Shown here piece after piece: positions 1 to 6,916 of a DNA stretch of 8,616 nucleotides (its first letter is position 1; every line of letters begins with the position of its first letter). The stretch comes from Tannerellaceae bacterium (lineage in GTDB: Bacteria; Bacteroidota; Bacteroidia; Bacteroidales; Tannerellaceae). The DNA lies in assembly GCA_031267775.1 (NCBI GenBank), contig JAIRYL010000061.1, forward strand, positions 1-8,616, given 5' to 3'. The notes below the pieces were generated by a model. It had not been told where the DNA came from. It did no database searches and saw only the letters and a program-made list of their open reading frames with translations. The position numbers were made by a program, and so were the translations under genes.

Positions 1-59
1 TCCATGAACGAGGCTTCTGACTTTTGACAAATAAGAATGAATGTGGTAAAGTAGAAGTT

Positions 60-114
60 GTTAGGAGGCGTCTGGAAATAAATTATACAAATTTATTTCC
101 AGACGCCTCCTAAC
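60..114. repeat. Perfect 25-bp inverted repeat (long hairpin)
   Basis: The arms at 60-84 and 90-114 are exact reverse complements around a 5-nt loop (ATACA). The outer half of each arm is GC-rich (AGGAGGCGTCTGG and its complement) and the inner half is AT-rich. No T-run follows directly on either strand; the nearest (TTTTTT) starts several bases past the right arm. It may be a terminator for a gene left of the window, or a dispersed palindromic repeat. It lies just upstream of the promoter of the next gene. The structure is certain; its role is inferred. Confidence 0.85.
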
Positions 115-138
115 CGTGAATTTTTTATTTAAAAAGAG

Positions 139-146
139 TATCTTTG
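139..146 (+). promoter_or_regulatory. Bacteroidetes -7 promoter element (TATCTTTG)
   Basis: TATCTTTG matches the Bacteroidetes sigma-ABfr -7 consensus TAnnTTTG. It ends 27 nt before the ATG at 174, leaving a short, A-rich leader without a Shine-Dalgarno sequence, as is usual in this phylum. No convincing -33 TTTG box is visible at the expected spacing. Confidence 0.6.
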
Positions 147-173
147 CCAAATAATAATTAAAAAAAAACAGTT

Positions 174-629
174 ATGTCTTTCACAATAAAGCCTTCGATA
201 AAAAGCGGATTCAGGAAATTCTGCCACATTACGCTTGCCGTAGCCGTATTGGGTTTAATCGTGTTTGTTGCGCTGCGTTATTATTATCCTTTTGGGGAGG
301 GCGTAAAAACCGGGCAGCTTAATTATGTAGTATACAAAGGTTTTCTTTTTAAAACGTATGAAGGAAAATTGATACAGAGCGGTTTTCAGAGTAATAAGCC
401 CGGAGCGATACAATCCAATGAGTTTAACTTTTCAATAACCAATCCGCAGATAGCCGACTCGCTGATGCGCGTGGGCGGACAAACGGTTGAGCTTCGGTAT
501 AAAGAATATTTCGGCGTGTTGCCGTGGAGAGGGTATTCCAAATACATTGTTCATGAGATAGTAAGTATTACGCCTGCGAGTCAACCGTTTGTAAATAATT
601 ATCCGCCGGCGGGCGCTATTTTTCAGTAA
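174..629 (+). CDS. Conserved hypothetical membrane-anchored protein (151 aa)
   Basis: This is a small protein with one N-terminal membrane segment (about residues 17-36, preceded by basic residues). A soluble domain of about 110 residues follows, probably on the periplasmic side. The stretch after the membrane segment (YYYPFGEGVKTG, then a KTYEGKLIQ-like motif) resembles a conserved Bacteroidales family of unknown function. I recall that family sometimes carrying the label 6-phosphogluconate dehydrogenase, but at 151 residues with no dinucleotide-binding fold that label would be wrong. The ATG at 174 sits a normal distance behind a TATCTTTG element. The 3' end overlaps the convergent gene on the other strand by 14 nt. 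No catalytic motif is visible and no function is proposed. Confidence 0.85.
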   Translation: MSFTIKPSIKSGFRKFCHITLAVAVLGLIVFVALRYYYPFGEGVKTGQLNYVVYKGFLFKTYEGKLIQSGFQSNKPGAIQSNEFNFSITNPQIADSLMRVGGQTVELRYKEYFGVLPWRGYSKYIVHEIVSITPASQPFVNNYPPAGAIFQ

Positions 630-1665
630 ATTTTCCCCCTTCTTTCTTCATCCACTCTTTAATTGCGTCTATCAGCAGTTGATTTTCCGCGGGAGTTTGC
701 GTGCAGAGGCGGATATACGTTTCGTCGAGGCTATGGAAATTAGAGGCGTTGCGAATAAGAATACCGTGGTTTGTAAGTAAATACTCTTTCAGTTCGGCGG
801 CCGTTCCTTTTTTTAATCTTACTAAAAAGAAGGTAGTGGCGCTGGGGATAACCTCCAGTTCGTCCAGTTTGTTTAGTTGATAAATCAGCTCGGCCGTTTC
901 GCGTTGCCATTTGCGAATGGGCAGCGTAAATTGCGCCGGATGTATTAATATGTACTTACTGGCTTCTATGGCCAGCGCATTGACCGACCAGGGGATAAGA
1001 TAGTTGTTTACCGCTTTTGTAATGGCGGCAGGCGCCATGATATATCCCATGCGCAAGCCCGGTACGTTGTATGCTTTTGATATGGAATGTACCAGCGCCA
1101 GGTTTTTGTTAGACTTCAAATCGGAAGGTTTCAGCACATCGGCCGTAGTGAAAGCGGCATAAGACTGGTCGATAACAAAGGTTGTTTGCCTGTTGGCGGC
1201 AATCAAAGCCAGCAGCTCCGTGCGGCTGAACAGCCTGCCGTCGGGGTTATTGGGGTTGCATATCCAGCAATAATCCTGTCCTTCAAGGTTCAGTTCCGAA
1301 ATATCTTCGGAATTGGGGACAAATGTGATTGGGTGTTTGTGAAGGCGGCAGGCGTCTTCGTATTCGGAAAACGCAGGGGTTAAGATTGTCGACTTTTTTT
1401 CACGCCATACCTGCGCCAACAGGTAGAGGGCGGTTACGGAGCCATTGGTTACCACTACATTTTCTTCCGCTATTTCGTACCGGCGGGCAAGTAGCCGCTT
1501 CAAACTCCCCGCATCGGATTCGGGATAACGGCTTATCTTGTCAAACTGGGTGTTAAGATGAGCAATCAGCTTTTCCAAGTTAGCGCCATGCCAGACATTG
1601 GAACTGAAGTTGCTGGTTACTTGCTGTTGCGTACTGTAAAAATCATCGCCGTGTCCGAATAACAT
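616..1665 (-). CDS. cobD: PLP-dependent class I/II aminotransferase, probable threonine-phosphate decarboxylase (CobD/HisC family)
   Basis: This is a 349-residue fold-type I PLP enzyme, full length for the HisC/CobD group. Visible motifs are CNPNNPDG (136-143), which contacts the cofactor; VIDQSY with D166 and Y169; HSISKAY, whose K197 should be the Schiff-base lysine; GLRMGY with R205; and YIRLC near the C-terminus, whose R319 should bind the substrate carboxylate. The N-terminus (GHGDD, then NFSSNVW) resembles the Bacteroides enzyme in cobalamin gene clusters, annotated as L-threonine-O-3-phosphate decarboxylase. That enzyme makes aminopropanol phosphate for the cobalamin nucleotide loop. 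No other cobalamin gene is visible here, so histidinol-phosphate aminotransferase or a related activity remains possible. The ATG at 1665 is the start that keeps the conserved GHGDD N-terminus. The gene lies 61 nt downstream of the NagZ fusion on the same strand and may be co-transcribed with it. Confidence 0.78.
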   Translation of the reverse strand: MLFGHGDDFYSTQQQVTSNFSSNVWHGANLEKLIAHLNTQFDKISRYPESDAGSLKRLLARRYEIAEENVVVTNGSVTALYLLAQVWREKKSTILTPAFSEYEDACRLHKHPITFVPNSEDISELNLEGQDYCWICNPNNPDGRLFSRTELLALIAANRQTTFVIDQSYAAFTTADVLKPSDLKSNKNLALVHSISKAYNVPGLRMGYIMAPAAITKAVNNYLIPWSVNALAIEASKYILIHPAQFTLPIRKWQRETAELIYQLNKLDELEVIPSATTFFLVRLKKGTAAELKEYLLTNHGILIRNASNFHSLDETYIRLCTQTPAENQLLIDAIKEWMKKEGGKFTEK

Positions 1666-1721
1666 ATCGTTAGTTTTTAGTAAAGTAAATCTGTTTCATT
1701 CTTCAAAATCCGAAGGAGGTA

Positions 1722-1729
1722 CAAAATTA
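1722..1729 (-). promoter_or_regulatory. Possible -7 element for the CobD-like gene
   Basis: On the minus strand this reads TAATTTTG, a match to TAnnTTTG, about 57 nt upstream of the ATG at 1665. It overlaps the stop codon of the upstream NagZ fusion gene. No clear -33 box is seen and AT-rich sequence gives such matches by chance, so this is tentative; read-through from the upstream gene is an alternative. Confidence 0.3.
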
Positions 1730-4729
1730 TAAATCTTTTTGAGTTTTCCTGTCGATGGCCTTGTATATTGCATCCTGTATTCTGGTACGGATATCTAAGG
1801 AGCTGAGCTTGTTATTGTCGCGCGAAGGGGTAACGCGGTTACAAAGAAAAATGTAGATAAGCCGGTTGTCGGGGTCTACCCAGAAACAAGTTCCCGTATA
1901 TCCGGTATGTCCGTACACCGACGCCGGCGCCAGCGCTCCGCAGGGTGAAAGTTTGGGCGTTCCCGCGGCCGGTTTGTCAAAGCCCAATCCCCTGCGCGAG
2001 GCGGGACTTTTGCTCTGCGTAAACAGCCGGCTGGTTTCGGAAGAAAGATAACGTTCGCCGCCATACGCTCCCTGGTTGAGGAAGAGTTGTAATACCTTGG
2101 CTAAATCGTTGGCGCTGGAAAATAAGCCGGCATTACCGGAAACGCCTCCCTGAAATGCGGCAGCCTCGTCGTGTACGTATCCCCGCAGCGTCTGGCGGCG
2201 GACAAACAAGTCGTCTTCCGTAGGGACAATCCGGGCGGTATCGATTGTTTTTAAAGGGTTATACGTAGCGCTGGCAGCGCCCAAGCGGTTGTAAAAATCA
2301 GCGCGCAAAATCTGATCGAGCGGCGCTTTCATCTGGGCTTCCACCATTTTTTGCAGCATGATAAAGTTGATGCAGCTATAACGGTACTTTCCTTTCGGCC
2401 CGAGTTTGGAGGTTTTGATGGCATGTATAACCGTATCCCGGAACGAATCGTGTAAATAAAAACCGCTTGCCACCTCGGTATGGAAACCTTGCTTTGCCGT
2501 ATCGGAAACCAGGTGGGGAAGGTATTTAAAATCATTCCTTACATACGTATTTCCATCCAAACGAACCGGGTGAACGGCGTCTTTAGACGAGCTGTAGAGG
2601 CTTCCCCGATAGCTGTTCTTATCGATGGCGCTCATATAAAAAAGAATCGCAGGGACTACGCCGGACTGGTGATACAGCAAATCCTTTATCAGGATATCTT
2701 TTTTATCAGAGTCTTTAAGTTCGGGTATATATTCGGATATTTTGTTGTTGAGGGCAAAATTTTTCTCGTCGTACGACTTCATGACGGCAAGCAGCGTGCC
2801 GGCCGCCTTTGAAACAGACGCCAAATCGTAAACGGAATTTTCATTCACCTTTTGTTTCTTGTCGTAATCGTAATACCCAAAAGATTTATCGTAAATAACC
2901 AGGCCATTTTGGGCTACCAGCACCTGGCATCCGGGAAACGCTTTAGCGTCGAGTCCTTCTTTTACGATCGCGTCAATCGCCTGCAGGCGAACCTGGCTGG
3001 CTCCCGTCTCTTCAGGCTCATGATACCCCAGGCGCGTCTTCGCGGTAAAAATCCCTGTTCCGGCAAAATACAGGGAGGGGATGGAAATGGGGAGTTTCCC
3101 TTTGGCCGCAATGCCTCCAAAGATCAGTTGCGCCGCATATTTCTGCGCCGGCGGCGAGGTTTCGTAAGCCATAATAACCGCTTTTGCCTTGTCGACAGAC
3201 TTTTTGTAATCTTTAGAGAAATAAGGTTGGGTGAAGAATGTAAGAATAACGTCTTTCTTCTCCGTCAACTTCCGGAGTAATTCCGATTCGGGAATACGTA
3301 CCGTGTGGATACCGCAAATAATTAAATCGAACGTTTCAAGCCGGGCATATATTTTCTTTTGCTCGGCGTCTTTGGCGTTTCGTCCCAGACTGAAGAAGGA
3401 AACGGCGTCGTAGCGGTTGAGCGTTTTCTGAAATTCGTTGCCTTCCGAATCGCCAAGAGAGATAACGGCTATTTTCTTTTTGTCGAGTTCCTTGAGCGGA
3501 ATATAACCGGATGCGTTTTTCACTAAGGTTATCCCCTCTTCGTTAAGTTTGGCGGCCAGCCAGGCGGCATGAGGCGTATTGATACGGTCTAACAAGCCTT
3601 TTGTTTGTACAGGCTTATAATCGGCCAGCCCGGCGATGTATTTATACTGCAAGATTTTGAGTACGCGCTGTTCGATATCCTTTACATTCAACGCGCCTTT
3701 TTTAAGCGCCTCTTTAACAGCCTCAAAATCGGTTATGGGAGTAGCCGACGACACCAGGATATCGTTTCCCGCCTGCAGCGCTTTGACGGATATGTTTTCG
3801 TCCTCCTTAACCGACGCCCCTTTCATGGCCAGCGCATCGGTAAACAATAATCCCTGAAAACCAAATTCCTTCTGTAATAAATCCGTGACAATGGGTTTGG
3901 AAAAGGTTGCCGGCCTATCCTTTGTATTATCCAAAGCAGGCACGTACAGATGCGACGTCATGATTCCGGCATATCCATCGGATATATATTTTTTAAACGG
4001 AAGCAACTCCACGCTATCCAGCCGCGCCCGGTTATGATGAATAACGGGAAGCGTATGATGCGAATCGTCCGCAGTATCGCCATGTCCGGGAAAATGTTTC
4101 GCTACCGGAATAATACCCGCGCTCTCCAGCCCTTTGGAGTAAGCCCGTCCTTTATCGGCAACCAGGTCGGGGTCTTCGCCAAAGGCGCGGTTCCCAATTA
4201 CAGGGTTGGCCATATTGCTGTTCACATCCAAAGCCGGCGCAAAATTGATTTGTATCCCCATTTCCTTACACTGCCTGCCTGTTTCTTTCCCGTACGCTTC
4301 GATGAGCGTATCGTTCTCTATCGCGCCCAGCGTCATATTACGGGGGAAACGGGTGGTTCCGCTCAAACGCATCGACAATCCCCACTCGCCGTCGAGGGCA
4401 ATGAACAAAGGTACGCGAGACGCTTTCTGAAGGCGGTTGGTTACTTCGGCCTGCGTCTGTGGATCGCCTTTTGCAAAGAGTATTCCGCCCACTTTTATTT
4501 CGTTGATGTAACGCGTCAGTTTTTGCATATTCCTGGTATCGGCAGCCGGATTGGCAATCACCATAAATAATTGGCCGATACGCTCGTCTAAACTCATCGT
4601 ATCGAAAACCGAATCAACCCACTGGTTCATCTGGCTTTTATCAACTGCCCGGAAGAGGTTGGTTTCTGTCTGAGCGGTAGCAGATAGCGCTAATAAACAG
4701 AAATATATAAGAAAAATAAACTTTTTCAT
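1727..4729 (-). CDS. Exported bifunctional GH3 beta-N-acetylglucosaminidase (NagZ type) fused to a beta-lactamase-fold serine hydrolase (AmiE-like)
   Basis: This 1000-residue protein has a Sec signal peptide (about residues 1-20, ending SATA/Q). Residues about 30-370 form a family 3 glycosidase barrel: KHFPGHGDT at 211-219, the NagZ Asp-His pair D222-S-H224, and TDALAMKG with nucleophile D298. A C-terminal GH3 domain follows to about 555. Residues about 580-995 form a beta-lactamase/PBP-like domain with S638-V-S-K641 (SxxK), Y784-S-C786 in place of the usual YxN or YSD, and H941-T-G943. In Bacillus subtilis separate NagZ and AmiE proteins, the latter also of beta-lactamase fold, remove GlcNAc and then cleave MurNAc from the peptide during muropeptide rescue. 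This fusion probably does both steps in the periplasm; that role is inferred from the family. The alternative for the second domain is an esterase or DD-peptidase. A TATTTTTG element lies 22 nt upstream of the start. Confidence 0.9.
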   Translation of the reverse strand: MKKFIFLIYFCLLALSATAQTETNLFRAVDKSQMNQWVDSVFDTMSLDERIGQLFMVIANPAADTRNMQKLTRYINEIKVGGILFAKGDPQTQAEVTNRLQKASRVPLFIALDGEWGLSMRLSGTTRFPRNMTLGAIENDTLIEAYGKETGRQCKEMGIQINFAPALDVNSNMANPVIGNRAFGEDPDLVADKGRAYSKGLESAGIIPVAKHFPGHGDTADDSHHTLPVIHHNRARLDSVELLPFKKYISDGYAGIMTSHLYVPALDNTKDRPATFSKPIVTDLLQKEFGFQGLLFTDALAMKGASVKEDENISVKALQAGNDILVSSATPITDFEAVKEALKKGALNVKDIEQRVLKILQYKYIAGLADYKPVQTKGLLDRINTPHAAWLAAKLNEEGITLVKNASGYIPLKELDKKKIAVISLGDSEGNEFQKTLNRYDAVSFFSLGRNAKDAEQKKIYARLETFDLIICGIHTVRIPESELLRKLTEKKDVILTFFTQPYFSKDYKKSVDKAKAVIMAYETSPPAQKYAAQLIFGGIAAKGKLPISIPSLYFAGTGIFTAKTRLGYHEPEETGASQVRLQAIDAIVKEGLDAKAFPGCQVLVAQNGLVIYDKSFGYYDYDKKQKVNENSVYDLASVSKAAGTLLAVMKSYDEKNFALNNKISEYIPELKDSDKKDILIKDLLYHQSGVVPAILFYMSAIDKNSYRGSLYSSSKDAVHPVRLDGNTYVRNDFKYLPHLVSDTAKQGFHTEVASGFYLHDSFRDTVIHAIKTSKLGPKGKYRYSCINFIMLQKMVEAQMKAPLDQILRADFYNRLGAASATYNPLKTIDTARIVPTEDDLFVRRQTLRGYVHDEAAAFQGGVSGNAGLFSSANDLAKVLQLFLNQGAYGGERYLSSETSRLFTQSKSPASRRGLGFDKPAAGTPKLSPCGALAPASVYGHTGYTGTCFWVDPDNRLIYIFLCNRVTPSRDNNKLSSLDIRTRIQDAIYKAIDRKTQKDL

Positions 4730-4751
4730 CGTCGCTTGCTTAAAATTTGTC

Positions 4752-4759
4752 CAAAAATA
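4752..4759 (-). promoter_or_regulatory. -7 element for the NagZ fusion gene
   Basis: The minus strand reads TATTTTTG (TAnnTTTG), ending 22 nt before the ATG at 4729. It lies back-to-back with a plus-strand -7 element at 4781-4788, so the 87-nt gap holds two divergent promoters about 20 nt apart. No clear -33 box is seen. Confidence 0.5.
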
Positions 4760-4780
4760 CGAAAATTACGCTGATATTTT

Positions 4781-4788
4781 TATCTTTG
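4781..4788 (+). promoter_or_regulatory. -7 element for the NIPSNAP-family gene (TATCTTTG)
   Basis: TATCTTTG ends 28 nt before the ATG at 4817. It is identical to the element before the gene at 174, and its spacing to the start codon is almost the same. No Shine-Dalgarno sequence follows. Confidence 0.6.
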
Positions 4789-4816
4789 ACGTGTTTTACA
4801 TTTATCTAACTAATCC

Positions 4817-5596
4817 ATGAAAATAATGAAAAGAAGACGCTTCATGAAAACAGCCGGGTTATTGGCTACGGCTCCCATAGTTAAAGGCATTGCTTCCGTA
4901 CCGGCCTGTACGGTCAACGAAAAAGAAATCTACGAATGGCGTATTTATACGCTTACTTCCGACGCTACCGAACTCGATTCTTTCTATAAAGAAACGCTTA
5001 TTCCGGCGTATAGCCGGAAAGGTATCAGGGCAGGGGCTTTTAAACTGTATGAAGAAAAAGACTTGTCGCAGCGTTTTTACCTCTTTGTATATCCCAATAT
5101 GACCGCTTTCCATAACGTGAAAAAGGAGATTTGGGACGATACTGTTTTCAGGAAAGCGGCGCAGCCGTTTTATGACCAGACGGCCGTTAGCCCTGTATAC
5201 AAAGAGTTTGAATCGTACCTTTGCGAGGCGTTTGATAAGATACCTCAGTTAAAGACGCCGGATAAAGACCGAACCCTGTTTCATCTTCGCCATTACCGGA
5301 GCCCTAACGAAGAGGCCAACCAGCGTAAAGTAAAGATGTTTAACGAGGCTGAAATGGCTATTTTCGACAAAGTGGGCGTTCATCCCGTATGTTATGGCGA
5401 CGTGCTGGCAGGCCCGCACATGCCTGCCCTTATGTATCTTACCTGGTATAAAGACAAAGCCGCGCACGATGCTTCATGGAAAGCCTTTGGCAGTCATCCG
5501 GACTGGAATGCCATCAAAGATCTCCCCGAATATGCCCATACGGCTACCAATAATACAAACCGTATCCTGACGCCGCTGCCCTATTCTCAACTATAA
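4817..5596 (+). CDS. NIPSNAP-family protein with twin-arginine signal
   Basis: This 259-residue protein begins with KRRRFMK (residues 5-11), a good match to the SRRxFLK twin-arginine motif, followed by a hydrophobic stretch (about 12-30). Export in folded form by Tat is therefore likely. Two ferredoxin-like NIPSNAP repeats follow: one at about 37-135, starting IYEWRIYT, and a second at about 152-250, starting LFHLRHYRSPNEEANQR and including LAGPHMPALMYLTWYKD. Members of this fold are dimeric alpha/beta barrel proteins; the biochemical role of the bacterial secreted forms is unknown to me and no cofactor motif is visible. An alternative ATG lies at 4826, but the twin-arginine motif is present with either start. 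The gene is divergent from the NagZ fusion and is followed by a strong hairpin. Confidence 0.88.
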   Translation: MKIMKRRRFMKTAGLLATAPIVKGIASVPACTVNEKEIYEWRIYTLTSDATELDSFYKETLIPAYSRKGIRAGAFKLYEEKDLSQRFYLFVYPNMTAFHNVKKEIWDDTVFRKAAQPFYDQTAVSPVYKEFESYLCEAFDKIPQLKTPDKDRTLFHLRHYRSPNEEANQRKVKMFNEAEMAIFDKVGVHPVCYGDVLAGPHMPALMYLTWYKDKAAHDASWKAFGSHPDWNAIKDLPEYAHTATNNTNRILTPLPYSQL

Positions 5597-5639
5597 TATG
5601 GCGCTCTTGCCGAGAGAGTCAGGAGGCGTTATAACCCCC

Positions 5640-5714
5640 GACCGCAGGTCTGAATATCGATACCCCCCCATGAAGCGTAGCGATTGGGGGATATTAATAT
5701 TCAGACCTGCGGTC
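5640..5714. terminator. Strong hairpin between convergent genes, probable bidirectional terminator or palindromic repeat
   Basis: The arms at 5640-5657 and 5697-5714 are perfect 18-bp inverted repeats (GACCGCAGGTCTGAATAT and its complement). A C-run (5663-5669) and a G-run (5686-5690) inside the loop can extend the stem after an internal bulge. Outside the arms, CCC (5636-5638) and GGG (5716-5718) can pair past one mismatch. It lies between the ends of the NIPSNAP gene (+) and the membrane-protein gene (-), the right place for a bidirectional terminator, but neither side has a clean T-run. The elaborate shape also fits a dispersed REP-like element. Confidence 0.65.
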
Positions 5715-5801
5715 TGGGAGGCTGTATTTATTTTACATGGAAATTTGCTAAACACAAGGTTTTACAGGCGCTCCTTTATTTCTGCCCGACTGTTCTAATT
5801 T

Positions 5802-6266
5802 TCATGAATGAAAGATTGTCATCAACCATCCAAGCAATCCGGGAATCTCGTATCCAACTATATGATATGGCTTTCCTCCTAATAAAATTTGAGCCAGAAA
5901 AAAAGCAACCGGAAAAGATAATGGAAAAGTCAGTAAAATCATCCAGTTACCAATTACTTTATTTCGCCAGTCTTTTCTGTATTTTTTCTCCAAAACGACC
6001 AGTCTCTTATCATCATATCTTCTCCACGTCCATACAAAATCTACAATTCCCCATCCCCAAAAAATACATTTAAAAATAGTGAATACATCTGCGTCGTCGA
6101 AAAATAAAACGCCAATAAATCCGCTAATAAAAAGTGAGAACGCCAATATAAATGCAATATGTATTCCAGAAATAAAACCAAAGGCATAGGATTCCGGAAT
6201 ACACGTCCAGTTGCTCTTTTTATGCCAGCGGTACATTCTATAAAATAAATAATCCTGTCCAAACAC
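5802..6266 (-). CDS. Hypothetical small multi-pass membrane protein
   Basis: This 154-residue protein has at least three hydrophobic segments (about 31-56, 62-81 and 104-130), with a basic loop between the second and third (KKYRKDWRNK). The computed start is GTG at 6266. An ATG in the same frame lies ten codons later (6236). I prefer the GTG because the skipped N-terminus (DYLFYRMYRWHKK) resembles a DYLFYRxY opening I associate with small Bacteroidetes membrane proteins. Proteins of this kind are often found in accessory regions, in some cases beside toxin genes, so an immunity-type role is possible but unproven. It lies 19 nt downstream of the 79-codon ORF on the same strand and may share its transcript. 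Confidence 0.7.
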   Translation of the reverse strand: MFGQDYLFYRMYRWHKKSNWTCIPESYAFGFISGIHIAFILAFSLFISGFIGVLFFDDADVFTIFKCIFWGWGIVDFVWTWRRYDDKRLVVLEKKYRKDWRNKVIGNWMILLTFPLSFPVAFFLAQILLGGKPYHIVGYEIPGLLGWLMTIFHS

Positions 6267-6285
6267 TCTGTTCTTATTTTTTCAT

Positions 6286-6525
6286 TTAATAATATCTTTC
6301 AAACTCCCATTTGCGGGGAGGGAATCCCATTTGTTTTTGTCGCTTATATTTTAGAGCAAAGGGAAATCTTTGCCGTTTGACTAAATCATCCAACAATTTC
6401 AGACTATAACCTTTTACATAAAATATAACTTCTGCGCTATCCGAAGGCTTTCTTATATCCTCCATCACTCCTTCTTTATCAAAAGACTGAACGTACAGAG
6501 GAGATAATGTCAAAGTATCATTCAC
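6286..6525 (-). CDS. Unrecognised 79-residue ORF, possibly the 3' remnant of a longer gene
   Basis: I do not recognise this protein. It is charged and soluble-looking, with an acidic N-terminal half (SFDKEGVMEDIRKP) and a basic, aromatic C-terminus (LKYKRQKQ, then PRKWEFERYY). The start is GTG at 6525, overlapping the end of the truncated RhuM frame by 8 nt. Because RhuM stops abruptly at this point, the ORF may be the tail of another gene exposed by a deletion, with a fortuitous GTG. A real small gene translationally coupled to the one upstream cannot be excluded. The membrane-protein gene follows 19 nt downstream. Confidence 0.45.
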   Translation of the reverse strand: MNDTLTLSPLYVQSFDKEGVMEDIRKPSDSAEVIFYVKGYSLKLLDDLVKRQRFPFALKYKRQKQMGFPPRKWEFERYY

Positions 6526-6916
6526 CCAATTGCTTCAGGCGTTCATCGTCCATCGTAAATCCTTTTATAATATACTCTTTCAGACGCTCTGTCGCCCAAC
6601 GGCGAAAGTGAGTAGCGATAGCCGACTTAATGCGATAACCGACTGAAATAACGGCGTCTAAATTATAGAACTGTGTTTGATACGTTTTCCCGTCTTCGGC
6701 AGTATGTGCAAATTTTGCACATACTGAATCTTTATCTAATTCCCCCTCTTCAAAAATATTGCCCAAATGCTTGGTTACGACAGTTCTATCAACGGCAAAC
6801 AATGTTGCTATTTGCGCTTGCGACAGCCATAATGTATCGTGTTCCATCTTCACTTCAATACGGGTGTTCCCGTCTCCGGTTTGATAGATAACAATATTTC
6901 CCTGATTATCACTCAT
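6518..6916 (-). pseudogene. RhuM-family protein, truncated (N-terminal 132 residues)
   Basis: The N-terminus matches the RhuM ('virulence protein') family: IVIYQTGDGNTRIEVK, a helix-turn-helix-like segment (WLSQAQIATLF, 30-40), and HFRRWATERLKEYIIKGF with DDERLKQLG near residue 130. Family members run to roughly 330 residues, and the sequence normally continues into an ELLERIRDIR-like region. Here the frame ends in TGA two codons past KQLG, so over half the protein is missing. The start ATG overlaps the stop of the upstream HsdM tail as ATGAGTGA (6909-6916), the coupling expected in a type I restriction-modification operon, where rhuM often lies next to hsdM and hsdS. The biochemical role of RhuM is not established. 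The fragment is probably non-functional, although the DNA-binding-like part is intact. Confidence 0.75.

Noticed and set aside
60..114. CRISPR repeat or tRNA-like structure
   Set aside because: There is a single palindrome with no repeat-spacer periodicity and no cloverleaf; nothing tRNA- or rRNA-like was noticed elsewhere in the window.
2480..4570. Several plus-strand open frames of 60-206 codons opposite the NagZ fusion
   Set aside because: They lie entirely antisense to a clearly coding 1000-residue protein, have no recognisable domains and no suitable promoter, and are expected by chance on the reverse of a GC-moderate gene.
5684..6073. Plus-strand frame of 129 codons opposite the membrane-protein gene
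   Set aside because: It starts inside the hairpin region, has no recognisable domain, and is antisense to a frame with clear membrane segments.
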